Below are positions 32,177-41,940 of a DNA stretch of 64,000 nt, one piece after another; the first letter of the stretch is position 1, and each line of letters starts with the position of its first letter. The position numbers and the translations under genes are program-made. Source of the stretch: Leishmania mexicana MHOM/GT/2001/U1103 (Eukaryota; Euglenozoa; Kinetoplastea; Trypanosomatida; Trypanosomatidae); contig NC_018330.1 of the NCBI RefSeq assembly GCF_000234665.1, forward strand, positions 927,274 through 991,273, written 5' to 3'. The notes beneath the pieces were generated by a model. That model searched no databases, had not been told where the DNA came from, and saw only the letters and a program-made list of their open reading frames with translations.

Positions 32177-33826
32177 ATGCCACTCACTGTGCAAGCTGCT
32201 GATGTCAAGGCCAGTGCCCAGGGGGTCTCCATCGGCATCGAGACCCCCCTCGAGGGGAAGGGGCTAGAAGTCGCTGTCACCGCTGTGCCGAATCACGTTG
32301 GCAAGGTGGAGCGCATGCTCCTCACAGACCGGGGGAATCCGTCAGTGCCACCGCCAAATTGGGAGCCACTGAGCAGCTCTGCGCTCTTCGACGAGAGTGG
32401 CAAGGTGCGCCCCGATGTGGTGCGCGAGCACCTCAGAAAGGAGGGGTTGCTGCAGGAGGCGGATGCCCTGACGATTATTACCCAGTGTGCCCTGATATGG
32501 AAAGACGAGCCCAACGTGCTGCGTCTTGATGGCTCGGTGGCCATCGCTGGCGACATACACGGCCAATTTTTCGATTTACTGAACCTTCTCTCCATTGGCG
32601 GCGACCCGTCCCAGCAGAAGTACATCTTCCTGGGCGACTATGTCGACCGCGGGTGCTTCGGCATGGAGGTGATCCTGCTACTCATGTGCTACAAGATCTG
32701 CTACCCGAAAACAATGATCATGCTGCGCGGCAACCACGAAAGCCGACACCTCACGGCGTACTTCAACTTCAAACGCGAGGTGCTGTACAAGTACTCCATC
32801 GCCGTGTACAACGCCATGATGTCCGCCTTCGATTGCCTGCCGCTTGCATGCATCCTCAACAATCGATTCCTCTGCGTCCACGGGGGCTTGTCGCCGGAGC
32901 TGAAGCGGATCTCCGACATTGGCGCCATTCACCGCTTCCGCGAGCCGCCGTCGTCGGGACCGATGTGCGACCTACTCTGGGCAGACCCGCTGGACGAGAA
33001 AGAGGAGGACCCTGCGGCGGCGCCGCTGTTCGTGCCCAACACAACCCGCGGCTGCTCTTACGTCTACAGCAACGCTGCCACCTGTAACTTCTTGAAGGAG
33101 AACGACCTCATCACAATCATCCGTGGCCACGAGGCCCAGAACGAGGGCTACCACTTGTACAAGAAGACAAGGAAGGGGTTTCCCGCGGTGATTTGCATCT
33201 TTTCCGCGCCGAACTACTGCGACACGTACGACAACCGGGCCGCCGTCGTCATGCTGAACCGCAACGTTATGAGCATCCGCCAGTTCAACAGCAGCCTTCA
33301 CCCCTACTACCTGCCCAACTTCATGAACGCCTTCACTTGGTCGCTGCCCTTCGTGGAGGAGAAGTTGCTCGACTTTGGGATGACCATCCTGCACCCTATT
33401 GACGGAAGTGAGGATCATCTGTTTGTGGACGGGGCGGAGGCGGCGGGAGTAGCAACGACGGCCGCACCGACACCGGCGGCAAACACAGACGGCAGCGACG
33501 GGAGCGTCCTGGAGCAGCGAGGTGAGAACATTCGCGAGAAGATACTGGCGATGGGGAGGCTCTCCCGCATGTTCCACACCTTGTGCGAAGGAAACGAGAA
33601 CAGTCTTACACCCAAGGAACTGGCAGGCGGCATACTACCGCAGGGCGGGCTGCCGTGTGGCCCCAGCAGTGTCCAAGCAGGCATTCGCGGCGTCCAGCAA
33701 TCAAGGAAGACGGACTCCGTCAATGGGCGCCGGCAGGATTCTCCGATCGAGAGCGACTTGGAGCCGCAGCCACGTGCAACGACCCCAGTTCTCAGTGCCA
33801 CGCCCTCTAGCACCGGCAGCAGGTGA
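32177..33826 (+). CDS. CnA: Calcineurin A (PP2B catalytic subunit)
   Basis: 549-residue metallophosphatase, the calcium/calmodulin-dependent Ser/Thr phosphatase catalytic subunit. The PPP motifs are all present: GDIHG (Asp126, His128), GDYVDRG (Asp154), GNHESRH, then HGGLSPE and RGHEAQ with SAPNYCD. After the catalytic core, LPNFMNAFTWSLPFVEEK is the calcineurin-B-binding helix, specific to PP2B. Downstream (about 450-472), IREKILAMGRLSRMFHTL matches the calmodulin-binding segment. The C-terminal tail lacks a recognisable version of the animal autoinhibitory segment, being Ser/Pro/Gly-rich instead. In Leishmania calcineurin is tied to stress and temperature adaptation. Partner subunits are not in this window. 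Start ATG 32177; an in-frame reading from 32093 is upstream UTR. Confidence 0.93.
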   Translation: MPLTVQAADVKASAQGVSIGIETPLEGKGLEVAVTAVPNHVGKVERMLLTDRGNPSVPPPNWEPLSSSALFDESGKVRPDVVREHLRKEGLLQEADALTIITQCALIWKDEPNVLRLDGSVAIAGDIHGQFFDLLNLLSIGGDPSQQKYIFLGDYVDRGCFGMEVILLLMCYKICYPKTMIMLRGNHESRHLTAYFNFKREVLYKYSIAVYNAMMSAFDCLPLACILNNRFLCVHGGLSPELKRISDIGAIHRFREPPSSGPMCDLLWADPLDEKEEDPAAAPLFVPNTTRGCSYVYSNAATCNFLKENDLITIIRGHEAQNEGYHLYKKTRKGFPAVICIFSAPNYCDTYDNRAAVVMLNRNVMSIRQFNSSLHPYYLPNFMNAFTWSLPFVEEKLLDFGMTILHPIDGSEDHLFVDGAEAAGVATTAAPTPAANTDGSDGSVLEQRGENIREKILAMGRLSRMFHTLCEGNENSLTPKELAGGILPQGGLPCGPSSVQAGIRGVQQSRKTDSVNGRRQDSPIESDLEPQPRATTPVLSATPSSTGSR

Positions 33827-34587
33827 GCCGGACATGGGTGTCTTGACCAGTGCGGTTCGGATCCAACAGATACACGGACATATAGACCCAGCCGACGCGT
33901 GCGTGTGCGCGTGTGGTAACGTGCACAGGTGGGGCTACGCGCTGGTTCGTGGTGAGCTGCTTCTCAACCTGTTCTTCGTTCACCCTTCTTTACAGACAAG
34001 CTCCATGTGATGCTCGCTGTCTCTCTTCATATAAATCTTGATTGTTGTTCCAGCTTCACTTTCCTTATCACCTCTGCTGCATGTGGCATCACCCAGGCGC
34101 GGCCATGTGGGTGTGCATGCACGACTTTAACGCATACGCGGGTGTGCGTGATGGGTACGCTTGTGTGCGACGACGGACGCCGCTGTTCCCCGCACTGACA
34201 CCGCCCTGTGGTCTCATCAGCCCGCGTACGCCTCCCATTTTTTCCCTTTTTTCCCTTTTCGCTTCGTTTTCATCTCTGTGTGTGTGTGTGTACTGTGCGG
34301 TTGCCTCCTCCCTTTCTCCTCTGCCGGTGGTGCCCTTGATTTCTCTGGAATGCATCGAGTTGATGACCGCTACGGTGGTTCGCACGTTCGTGCGTGTGCG
34401 GACGGGTCTGGCCCTGCCCACTCTCTGATGGATGGGCAAAGCTGATCGGCCCGCAGGTGGAAGTCGAGGGCAGTGAGTGTTGGCCCTTGGAGTCAGCTGT
34501 TTGCGCGCGTGTTTATGAGTGCGGAGGGATTCCTTTCTCTGTTCTTCTTTCCACTGCCTGCTGTGCCTTCACGACGGGCAGAGGTGA
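33827..34587. other. Intergenic region downstream of calcineurin A
   Basis: No credible gene. T/C-rich and GT-repeat patches (34277-34291) occupy the probable 3' UTR before SIDER2 copy A. Confidence 0.55.
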
Positions 34588-35123
34588 GGGAAGAGGCGAC
34601 ACACTTCTCAGTGCGCGGTGGTATCTCAGGGTCCAGTACCACCACCCTAGGTGTTGAGGTCAAACACCCCCACCCGCCCCTCTGACCCTGCCAAATGCCG
34701 AGCCACCTCTGGTGATGACAAGGTCAAGTACCAGTGTCATGGGGCAGTGAGAGCGATGTATCACTACTGATGCCGGCGGTCCGTTCCTGGGTGGCGCTGT
34801 GTCGGAGCGACCCGCGACCGTGAGCGTGCTTGTGCCATCCATGTGATGGGCGAAGTGCCAGAGTGACTCGACGGTACCTCACCCCCGGCCCTCGCGCTGC
34901 CCACTCGTGTGGGGAGTGTCCGGGGCACCGCGAGGGGGATGGACCAGGTGTCGACTGGCACAGTGGGAGCGGCTGTGAGGCGAGCTGCGCGGCAGAGACC
35001 GTGCTCGGGTGACTGGGTCGGCTCATTGCTGTCACGCCGTCCTCTGCAGCTTCGCGCCACGCGCTGGGACATGTGACCGGCCGGTTGGCGTGAACTCATG
35101 CCTTATTGGAGGATGGTCGCGTT
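34588..35123 (+). mobile_element. SIDER2-like retroposon, copy A
   Basis: A 536-bp block present again at 56870-57405 with no indel and only two differences seen (35069 A versus G; 35117 T versus A). Two related signatures lie in tandem: CAGGGTCCAGTACC near 34627-34640 and AAGGTCAAGTACC near 34720-34732, the second preceded by GCCACCTCTGGTG (34702-34714). Both share the pattern GGTG..A.GGTC.AGTACC, as expected for the tandem 79-base signatures of Leishmania SIDER2 retroposons. SIDER2 in 3' UTRs promotes mRNA decay. Here it sits about 760 bases after the calcineurin A stop, in the same sense, so it may destabilise that mRNA. No open frame within it is credible. Confidence 0.75.
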
Positions 35124-35914
35124 GCAGAAGGAGCCCGATGCTTGATCTTCTGCTCTTCCGCCGCGCTCTTCCATGCATCCCTTTCTCTTCCTTAACTGAG
35201 GCACCAACGTTCTGTTCACTTGTGCCGCTTCGTCAGTCTTGCCCTCTGCACCGGCGCACCAATGAGGTGACCAGCATGCACAGCTGCCGAGCGCCTGCAG
35301 GAGCGGAGCAGTAAAGCAAGGGGCGGCGGGGTGGCGCAAAGGGTAGAGGATAGTGACGAACTGTGGGCTCGGGGAGGAGGCCGGTTGGACGGACGAGAGG
35401 TCGAGGGTTACAGTTTCACGTGTGTGCCTGCCGAAATGATTGTCTCCGTATGCACGCGCATGCTGGAGGTTGTGCACTGACTGCGCCAATGCTCAGCAGC
35501 GCATCAGCACGTGAACCACCGGTTATGGGCTTCTTGGCCCCTTAGAGTGCTGCGTGCATGCGCGCATCTCTCTCTGTCCAGCGCCGTCTCTCCATCCGTC
35601 CACCAGCAGCGGCAAAACGAACAGCCGTGCAACGCTCTTGACATCGTGTCTTTGCTCCCAATTTAATCAGCGATGAAAGCAGCGCAGATGTGGCTGCTGT
35701 TACGGACTTCCTTATCCCTCCTCATGAGGCCCTCGACACGGGCCCGACGAGGTTGGGCGGAGAGGGTGTGTGGCGACGCCTTTGGACGTAGATTGTGCCA
35801 CTCCGAGTCGGCCGTATTCGCCTCTCATTGCCGTTTGCCTGCGGCTCTTCTCGATGGCAACACAACGACAGTGTTGACCGGCTTGCCGAACCAGCAACGC
35901 CAGAGGAGCCGGCG
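35124..35914. other. Spacer between SIDER2 copy A and repeat copy 1
   Basis: No credible gene is seen in about 790 bases between the two repeats. Confidence 0.5.
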
Positions 35915-36593
35915 CCAGCTTGCATGGTGCATCGCATGGAAGCGCGGCGTGCCGAGGGGAGGGGGAGCACGCGTGATAGACGCCAGAGACGCGAGGGGAT
36001 GCGTGCGAATCAGCCCCCAAGGGTGCGTGTGTGCGACATGGGCGGCATCCCCGACGGCGTGCCTGGCGGGCTGATGAGGCACAGGTGCGGGCGGCACGAC
36101 GAGGGCGCCCCGAGCTGCACCGTCTGGCCCTGCAGACCCCGGTGTGGAGAGTCGCCGCCGGATATTGTTCGAGTGCCGTGGCTGGAAGCCGTGGAGGGAG
36201 AGGCACGGCACCCAGGCAGCGTGTGCAGGGCCCCAGAGGGCCGTCGCCTGCAGCTGGCGAACATCCTTCTCGGGCCGATCCGAGATGCGCCTAGACCACC
36301 GCCTGTTTGGCCGCACGATGGACGCGGCTGCTTCTGCCGTGGAGCAGGGCGCTGGACGCGGCCGACTTGGATCCAAGGCGTGCAGCCCGCCCCCTTCCCT
36401 TTCCTCCCCCGAGGTCCGTGCGGCGCTGATCGCGCGGCAGGTATGCGAGGAGGGGGCGAGGAAGGTCGAGCAGAGCCTGTGCGGCGCGTGACCCAATTCG
36501 ACGGCAGGCCGGCTCGTCCCGGACGACCCGGACTTGGCCGTGGTGTGACAGAGGTACGGTGGGATGTGGTTGTGCGCGTGTATGCTTGTGGAC
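35915..36593 (+). repeat. 679-bp direct repeat, copy 1
   Basis: This block recurs at 46854-47532 with no indel and apparently no substitutions; translated frames on both strands are identical. It is very GC-rich and open in several frames, but none looks like a real protein. Beyond the 3' boundary the two copies still align weakly (TTGCTGTTGACTGCGACTCG versus the matching 20 bases), suggesting an older, longer repeat that has been partly homogenised. It does not show the SIDER2 signature. A poly-A-like run follows at 36616-36623. It may be a SIDER1-type or other degenerate retroposon, but the family is not assigned. Confidence 0.85.
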
Positions 36594-36882
36594 TTGCTGT
36601 TGACTGCGACTCGTAAAAAAAGAATATTCTAGAACAACGGCATGAGCTCTCTGTGGCGTTTTGTTTCCATGTGTGCACAACTCTCGATGGTTTTTTGTTC
36701 TGCGGCGGCACGGTTGTCTGACCAGCGCTGCAACGGCGCTCCCCGATACACATAAGGTGTTTGGTTCGGCGGGGGGCTTACATGGGTTGTGAATGCCTTG
36801 GTTGCTTCTGGCTGGCTGCCTGATGCTGCACTCTTTTGCTGCCGCTGTTTTCTCTTGACTTATCCAGCTTTAGCATGACCCG
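36594..36882. other. Intergenic region / 5' UTR of the PPR-like gene
   Basis: No gene. It holds a short A-rich run (36616-36623) and T-rich sequence (about 36820-36860) leading to the next ATG. Confidence 0.5.
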
Positions 36883-39237
36883 ATGCCTGGCACCCGCTCA
36901 CTTGAAACGGTGTCGAAGGCTTTGCGTCGCCGCGCGCAGCTGCAGCGGTGGCAGCGGCAGGCACAACTGTCGTGTGCGTCAGGCACGGCATCGGCTACCG
37001 GAAGGACAAGCTGCACCCTGGCGGATCGCGCATTACGACCGCACCAACAGGTGACATCGGCGTCGCGGACGAGCTGGCTTTCTGCGGCGGAATCGAATCT
37101 GGAGAGGCCGGAGCTGCATGTGGGTAAAACCCTTCAGCAGGCGTATCAGATGCGGGATAGAGCCCGGTCGTCTCCGCCACTGCAGCGTCGCCTCGCGGAG
37201 TATCTGCGCTGCTCCACGAGCAAGGCGGAGGCAGCGGAGGCGTTTTTCCTTGTTGCACGCTCGCATCAGGAGGCGTTGACGCCAGCCACCATTTCCGAGT
37301 TCACCAGCACAATGCTGCGACACCACGTAGGTGCGCAGATGGGCGTAAAGACGTATGAGGCGGCGCTCGCGGACGCCGTCGGAGTCGCAGACGAGAGTCC
37401 ATGGGGTCACGTGGAACCGGGAGAGGCCCGTGCGTTCGCTCTCTATCAGGCGCGCCGCCTCGAGCGGTACGCTGTGAGGGGCACATCGTTTCAAGTGCAG
37501 CTCGGTCGGACGCTGGAGGGCGCAGACAACGCCGTGGTCGCCCTTACGGAGCACCAAATGCGCAAAAACACCGCCTCGGCCAGTGCGCTACCCGTGTCAT
37601 GCGACACCCTTGTCGAGCTCGTTCACCTCGACGTGTCGTGGTCCACCGCGCTGCAGGTGTACACGTACGCAAAGGAGGTGACCCGCGTCGACCCACCTGC
37701 TGACATGGCGGCACGCTTGATGGGGCTCATGACGGGGTACAAGACGAACGCCCTTGGCTCGCGCCCGTGGGAGATGGCGCTGGAGCTGTACGACAGACTG
37801 CTAGAAAGCGGCTACGATGTACCGCTGGATGCCCACACAGCTGCCCTAGACGCCGTGTGGCGCAGTGGAGAGAGTTTTGTGAAGCCGCACCACTCCTTGT
37901 CCCCCACTGATCGAGATTGCATGTGGAATGCCCTGGTGCGCATCCGCGAGCGTGTGCCAGATGCGCAGGTGACGGGCGACGCCGGGTGCCGCTTCTCCGA
38001 GGCTCTCATCAAGGCAGCGGGAGCAGCAGGACGGTGGGAGGCGGCCTTGCAACTTCTCAGTGACATGGACGTCACATTGGCCGCCACCTCGCATCGTCTG
38101 TTGGTGCCCACCGCCGAATCTTTTCTGTTTGCGATGGCGTCGTGCAACGCCGCGCACAACGCCGCCCATGCCGGCGCCCTGTACGAGACGTTCAGTGCGT
38201 TCTACACGCTGCGCAGTGCTCACCCCGAGGCGCTGCTGGCGTACTTGCAGTCGCTTCGAAATGTGGAGCACCTGTCGGCCCATATCGGGCCGCAAGTGGA
38301 GGGGCTTGTGATGGATGGCAACGGACTGGATCGGCCGTGCTGCGTGGTGTGCCTGCAGCTCCTGTCGAGCCAGCGTGTGCACACGAAGCAGGCGGCGAAG
38401 TGGAGGATCGCACAGAGGCTGCTGCAGATGTACGACAGCAACCCGTGGCCGCAGCAGCCGCCGGTGCGAAAGGCAGAGCTACAGACAGTGTTTCGCTGCT
38501 GTCACCTCATCGCGGCAAGTTCCGCTAACGACGCGAAAGTGTCCGCTTCTGCGGTGGCGCCCTGCTCGCTGCTCACCGAACTGCGCGTGTATCTGGTCTC
38601 TGTGTTTGGGCGCGACTCCTGCGAGTGCCAGTGGCTTGACGACACCGAGGTTTACTCACTTCTCACCACACACAGCTGGGAGTGCGCCCTTTCCATTTAC
38701 CAGCGGCAGGTGACGCAGCGCCCACCAGCTCGCGTGACGGACCTCCCCATCCCGCTGCGCCAGGTGCGCCACATGTTCGCGCAGACGCTGCTGCGCTGCT
38801 TCCGTGCTTCAACCGATGAGGAAGGGGAGAGGGACAAGTTCCTCCTGGACGAGGAGCGAGAGGCGCAGGAGAGGGAGAAGACGGTCGACATTTTGGCATT
38901 CGCCGTGCGCACCGTCCGGGAGGTGTACGCGGGCACGGGCGACACAGTATCCCTCGGTATCGTTGCGGAGCTGTTACTCCACCAAGCTTTGCACGCGCCG
39001 CGTGCACGCGAGCGCCAGCAGTTGGCGCTGGACGCGATGCGAGAGCTGTCGTGTGGCTTGGCCAGCGCCGTGACCCCGCGGCTGATTGACCTCGTCGCGC
39101 AGGCCCTCTCCCTCACGGAGGAGCATGTCCACAGCGTCCTCGTTGACGGCAGTCCGCAGCTGCGTGCAAAGGCGTTGGAGCGGGAGGGACATCGACGCAT
39201 ACGCTCGAGCGGCTGCCTCGAGAAGATTTTCATGTGA
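36883..39237 (+). CDS. Helical-repeat (PPR-like) protein, probably mitochondrial
   Basis: 784-residue protein. It is mostly alpha-helical with repeated pairs reminiscent of pentatricopeptide units: WSTALQVYTYAKEV, WEMALELYDRLLESGYDV, WEAALQLLSDMDV and WECALSIYQRQV, spaced irregularly. The N-terminus (about 1-50) is rich in Arg/Ser/Gln with few acids, compatible with a mitochondrial presequence. Kinetoplastid mitochondria use many divergent PPR proteins in rRNA maturation, mRNA editing and translation, so RNA handling in the mitochondrion is the leading guess. The repeats are too divergent to read an RNA code by eye. A second ATG in another frame at 36875 overlaps the leader. The gene lies just downstream of the 679-bp repeat. 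Confidence 0.75.
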   Translation: MPGTRSLETVSKALRRRAQLQRWQRQAQLSCASGTASATGRTSCTLADRALRPHQQVTSASRTSWLSAAESNLERPELHVGKTLQQAYQMRDRARSSPPLQRRLAEYLRCSTSKAEAAEAFFLVARSHQEALTPATISEFTSTMLRHHVGAQMGVKTYEAALADAVGVADESPWGHVEPGEARAFALYQARRLERYAVRGTSFQVQLGRTLEGADNAVVALTEHQMRKNTASASALPVSCDTLVELVHLDVSWSTALQVYTYAKEVTRVDPPADMAARLMGLMTGYKTNALGSRPWEMALELYDRLLESGYDVPLDAHTAALDAVWRSGESFVKPHHSLSPTDRDCMWNALVRIRERVPDAQVTGDAGCRFSEALIKAAGAAGRWEAALQLLSDMDVTLAATSHRLLVPTAESFLFAMASCNAAHNAAHAGALYETFSAFYTLRSAHPEALLAYLQSLRNVEHLSAHIGPQVEGLVMDGNGLDRPCCVVCLQLLSSQRVHTKQAAKWRIAQRLLQMYDSNPWPQQPPVRKAELQTVFRCCHLIAASSANDAKVSASAVAPCSLLTELRVYLVSVFGRDSCECQWLDDTEVYSLLTTHSWECALSIYQRQVTQRPPARVTDLPIPLRQVRHMFAQTLLRCFRASTDEEGERDKFLLDEEREAQEREKTVDILAFAVRTVREVYAGTGDTVSLGIVAELLLHQALHAPRARERQQLALDAMRELSCGLASAVTPRLIDLVAQALSLTEEHVHSVLVDGSPQLRAKALEREGHRRIRSSGCLEKIFM

Positions 39238-41655
39238 TAACACACCATGGGTGCGGCGTGCTCGAGCGGGGCTGCTGTTGCGCATTGAGGCAAGGGCAGA
39301 AAATGTGCAGGAGTGCACGTGCATGCGCATGTGTGTGTGTGGGAGGGGGGGTGCAGGGGCTCTTAACTTTCCTCCTCGTGTGTGCGAGTGCGCCCCCTTT
39401 TGGCCTGCCGCTGGCACGAGGCCCACCTCTCTCGCGTCTCTCGCCACCTTCTCTCTTTCTCACCAATCGACGTAAGCCGTGCGTCTGCTGACACGGGGGG
39501 ATGTGCGAGAGCGCGCATGATGAGTGACCGCTTCAGGCAAAGAGACGCGAGATGCGCGGTAACCAAGCGGCCAATGTTGTCGCTTGCCTCTCTCGGGTGT
39601 GCCCCCCTCCCCCGTCCCTGCCCTCGTCCTGCCTCTTGCATGCGGACTCTTCACACGTGTACGGGGAGCTTAAGGTGAAGGCCACACGTAACGATTCGGC
39701 AGCAGACCGAGAGAGACACAAATCCGCCTCTCGCGGCCCGCGGGCGCAGAGGTCGAGAAGGGAGGTTGACGGTGCGCCTCGTACCAGGTCGCAAGCGAGG
39801 AGAAGCAGGTGCTGGACAAAGGCATGACGTTGCCAATCTTGTGAGGCCGCCTCCCTCTGTCGTGCACTGGAGCGTCGTAACCTGCTGCCGTTTGTGATGG
39901 CGTTGTTGCACCCGCCAATGCACGCCTGCAAGTCGCACTTTGCTGCCACTGAAGTCATCTCGCGATGGTCACTCGACTGTAACCCGATCGCGATCCCATT
40001 TCTCCACACTCTCGATGCTCGTTAATAACACAGCACGAAACGCTTGTGTGTGCCCGTTGCTCTGAGCGGCTCCTGCGGCCGCGTACCCCGGCTCACATTT
40101 TCTTTACCAGCTTTGTGCTCTTGCCGTTCTTCTAGTCGAAAAACTGCAAGGGCGCGCGACAGTGGCGGCGGTCCATCGTCGCAGATCTCGCGTCCATCGC
40201 TTCCTGCGTTGCTGCTGTTTGGTAACGGCACGCCGAGGTGACTTTTCTCACATCCGGCGGTTTTGTTCACTTGCTTCGCTCCTTCCGGTCCTCGTCCCCG
40301 CTCTCCCTCCGTCACCGTGATGGAGCCGCGGATGCACCCCTCTGAGCTGTTCACAGAGCCCCCTAAAACGCCAGCCGGCGTTCTGCAGGATTTGTGAGTG
40401 ATGTGTGCTACTGGAAGAGGCCCAGTTGCTAGGCAGACACTGGCTTCTGGCGTCCCCGGCGGACGTCTTCAGCCCCAGCCTCCCATTCTCTGTGGCTCTG
40501 TTGACCTCTCGCTGCGCGGCTTCGCGCTCTCTCCAGAGCTGCAGCGCGCAAAGGCGGCATGCTGTCCTGTGGGAGATGAATTTCATTGTGCGCAGCGGCG
40601 ACACAGGGGACGCACGCACGTGCCGAAACGCCTCAGGTGCAGCTGGAGGATGTGAGCCGGTGCGGCGGTGACGATGGCTCTGCTGCGTGCGCAGGGAAGA
40701 CAACCGGTGTAAAACGGCGACCACCACGGCGGCTTCTTTCTGCGCCTTTGTGCGTCACAGGTGCCATCTGTGGGCTCTGATGAGAGGCTGCTGAAGTCCG
40801 CGCGCATGCATCTGCGTTGGCGTGTTTTCGTGCACCCCCTCTCCCCAATCGAGGAGCCTCGGGTCTGGCTTTCTGTCTCTCTCCGTCCCTACACTCTCGC
40901 ATGGCTCTTGCGCGTCACACGCAAGCCCGACCCCCATTGGGTGTGCTACCAGCCACTGCATAGTGGAGGCGGCGAGACACACACACACACAGACACAAGA
41001 CGCACACGAAATGAAAGCCAAGTCCACTCTGAGCAAGAATCGTGAGAGAACGTAAACTGCATGTGCGCGCCTCATCTTCCTCTTCTCCTCCGCTTCACGC
41101 GCCCCTCTCTCCATCTGCAGAACTGTGCCTAGCCTCCCTCTCTCCCAGTCCTCTGTGCCTCGCCCGCCACTGCCTCTTCCCTGCTCTGCGAACTCCGCGT
41201 CTCCTGCCCTGCTGCCCCCCTCCTCACCGACACATCATATCGCCCTTTTCGTCTTGCCGCTGGCGTCTCGCTCTCCATCGCCCCCTTCACACGCATCCGC
41301 CCATATAGATCGACGCTCTCTCTTCCTTTGTTCGTGTCACCGCCGCCACTCCCTCGACCGCTTTACCAACGACGACGACGGCAACCACGGCACTGCTCTC
41401 TGCATTCACCGCTTCGCTTCACTCCCACCTCTCACCCTTTCCGCTCTCTTTCTCTCCGTCGTCCTCCTCGTCGTCAGCTGTCATACCCGCCCGCCACGGC
41501 TCTACCACGCGCTCACGTGCACGCATTGCACACGCGTGATAACCCCCCAAAGAACGGCATTTGGCTGTCGCGTGCTCTCTCCCGTGTTCCCCCCATCCCC
41601 ATCCCGCCATTCGTGCACGCGCGCAGCAACTCGTCCGTTTCTTTTTCCAGCGAAA
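39238..41655. other. Long intergenic region (2.4 kb)
   Basis: No convincing gene. Short open frames around 40398-40671 are compositionally unremarkable. The 3' part is strongly C/T-rich (about 41085-41660). Confidence 0.5.
41080..41120 (+). promoter_or_regulatory. Candidate trans-splice acceptor for the 94-residue protein gene
   Basis: A C/T-rich tract ends in CATCTGCAG with AG at 41119-41120. Further pyrimidine-rich sequence with later AGs follows before the ATG at 41656, so other acceptors are possible. Confidence 0.35.
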
Positions 41656-41940
41656 ATGGTCACGACGGTCAAGGTTGAGATTCCGCGCGAGAGCATTATG
41701 AAGCCGTCGTACATGGACGACGTCTACCTGCTCAACCAGTTCGACGGCGTCAATGACAATCCGCCGGAGGACGGCCTGCCACTGCGCAAGTGGATCCTGC
41801 GCGAGGTCCACGATACGCTCGCGAAGAATCCCAGGAAGACGGAGGTTATTGTGAAGCTCAAGTCGGACAAGAGTGCCCGCACCGAGTTTGCTGTCGCCAT
41901 CGTCGGCGATTACGTCCCCAACTACCTCCAGCAGAGCTGA
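41656..41940 (+). CDS. Small hypothetical protein (94 aa)
   Basis: 94-residue, soluble, acidic/basic mixed protein with no transmembrane segment. The block YLLNQFDGVNDNPPEDGLPLRKW followed by helices and a strand VIVKLK...FAVAIVGDYV suggests a small alpha/beta fold. Codon use and reading-frame quality differ sharply from the pyrimidine-rich sequence upstream, which supports the ATG at 41656 although the frame stays open to 41125. No family is recognised. Confidence 0.75.
   Translation: MVTTVKVEIPRESIMKPSYMDDVYLLNQFDGVNDNPPEDGLPLRKWILREVHDTLAKNPRKTEVIVKLKSDKSARTEFAVAIVGDYVPNYLQQS

Noticed and set aside
33851..34010. Short frames after calcineurin A as a separate gene
   Set aside because: They are out-of-frame continuations of calcineurin A shadow frames with no independent start or domain.
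36031..36491. Open frames within the 679-bp repeat (up to 115 codons on +, longer on -)
   Set aside because: Open in several frames at once due to extreme GC content; no domain and no start context. Treated as repeat, not as genes.
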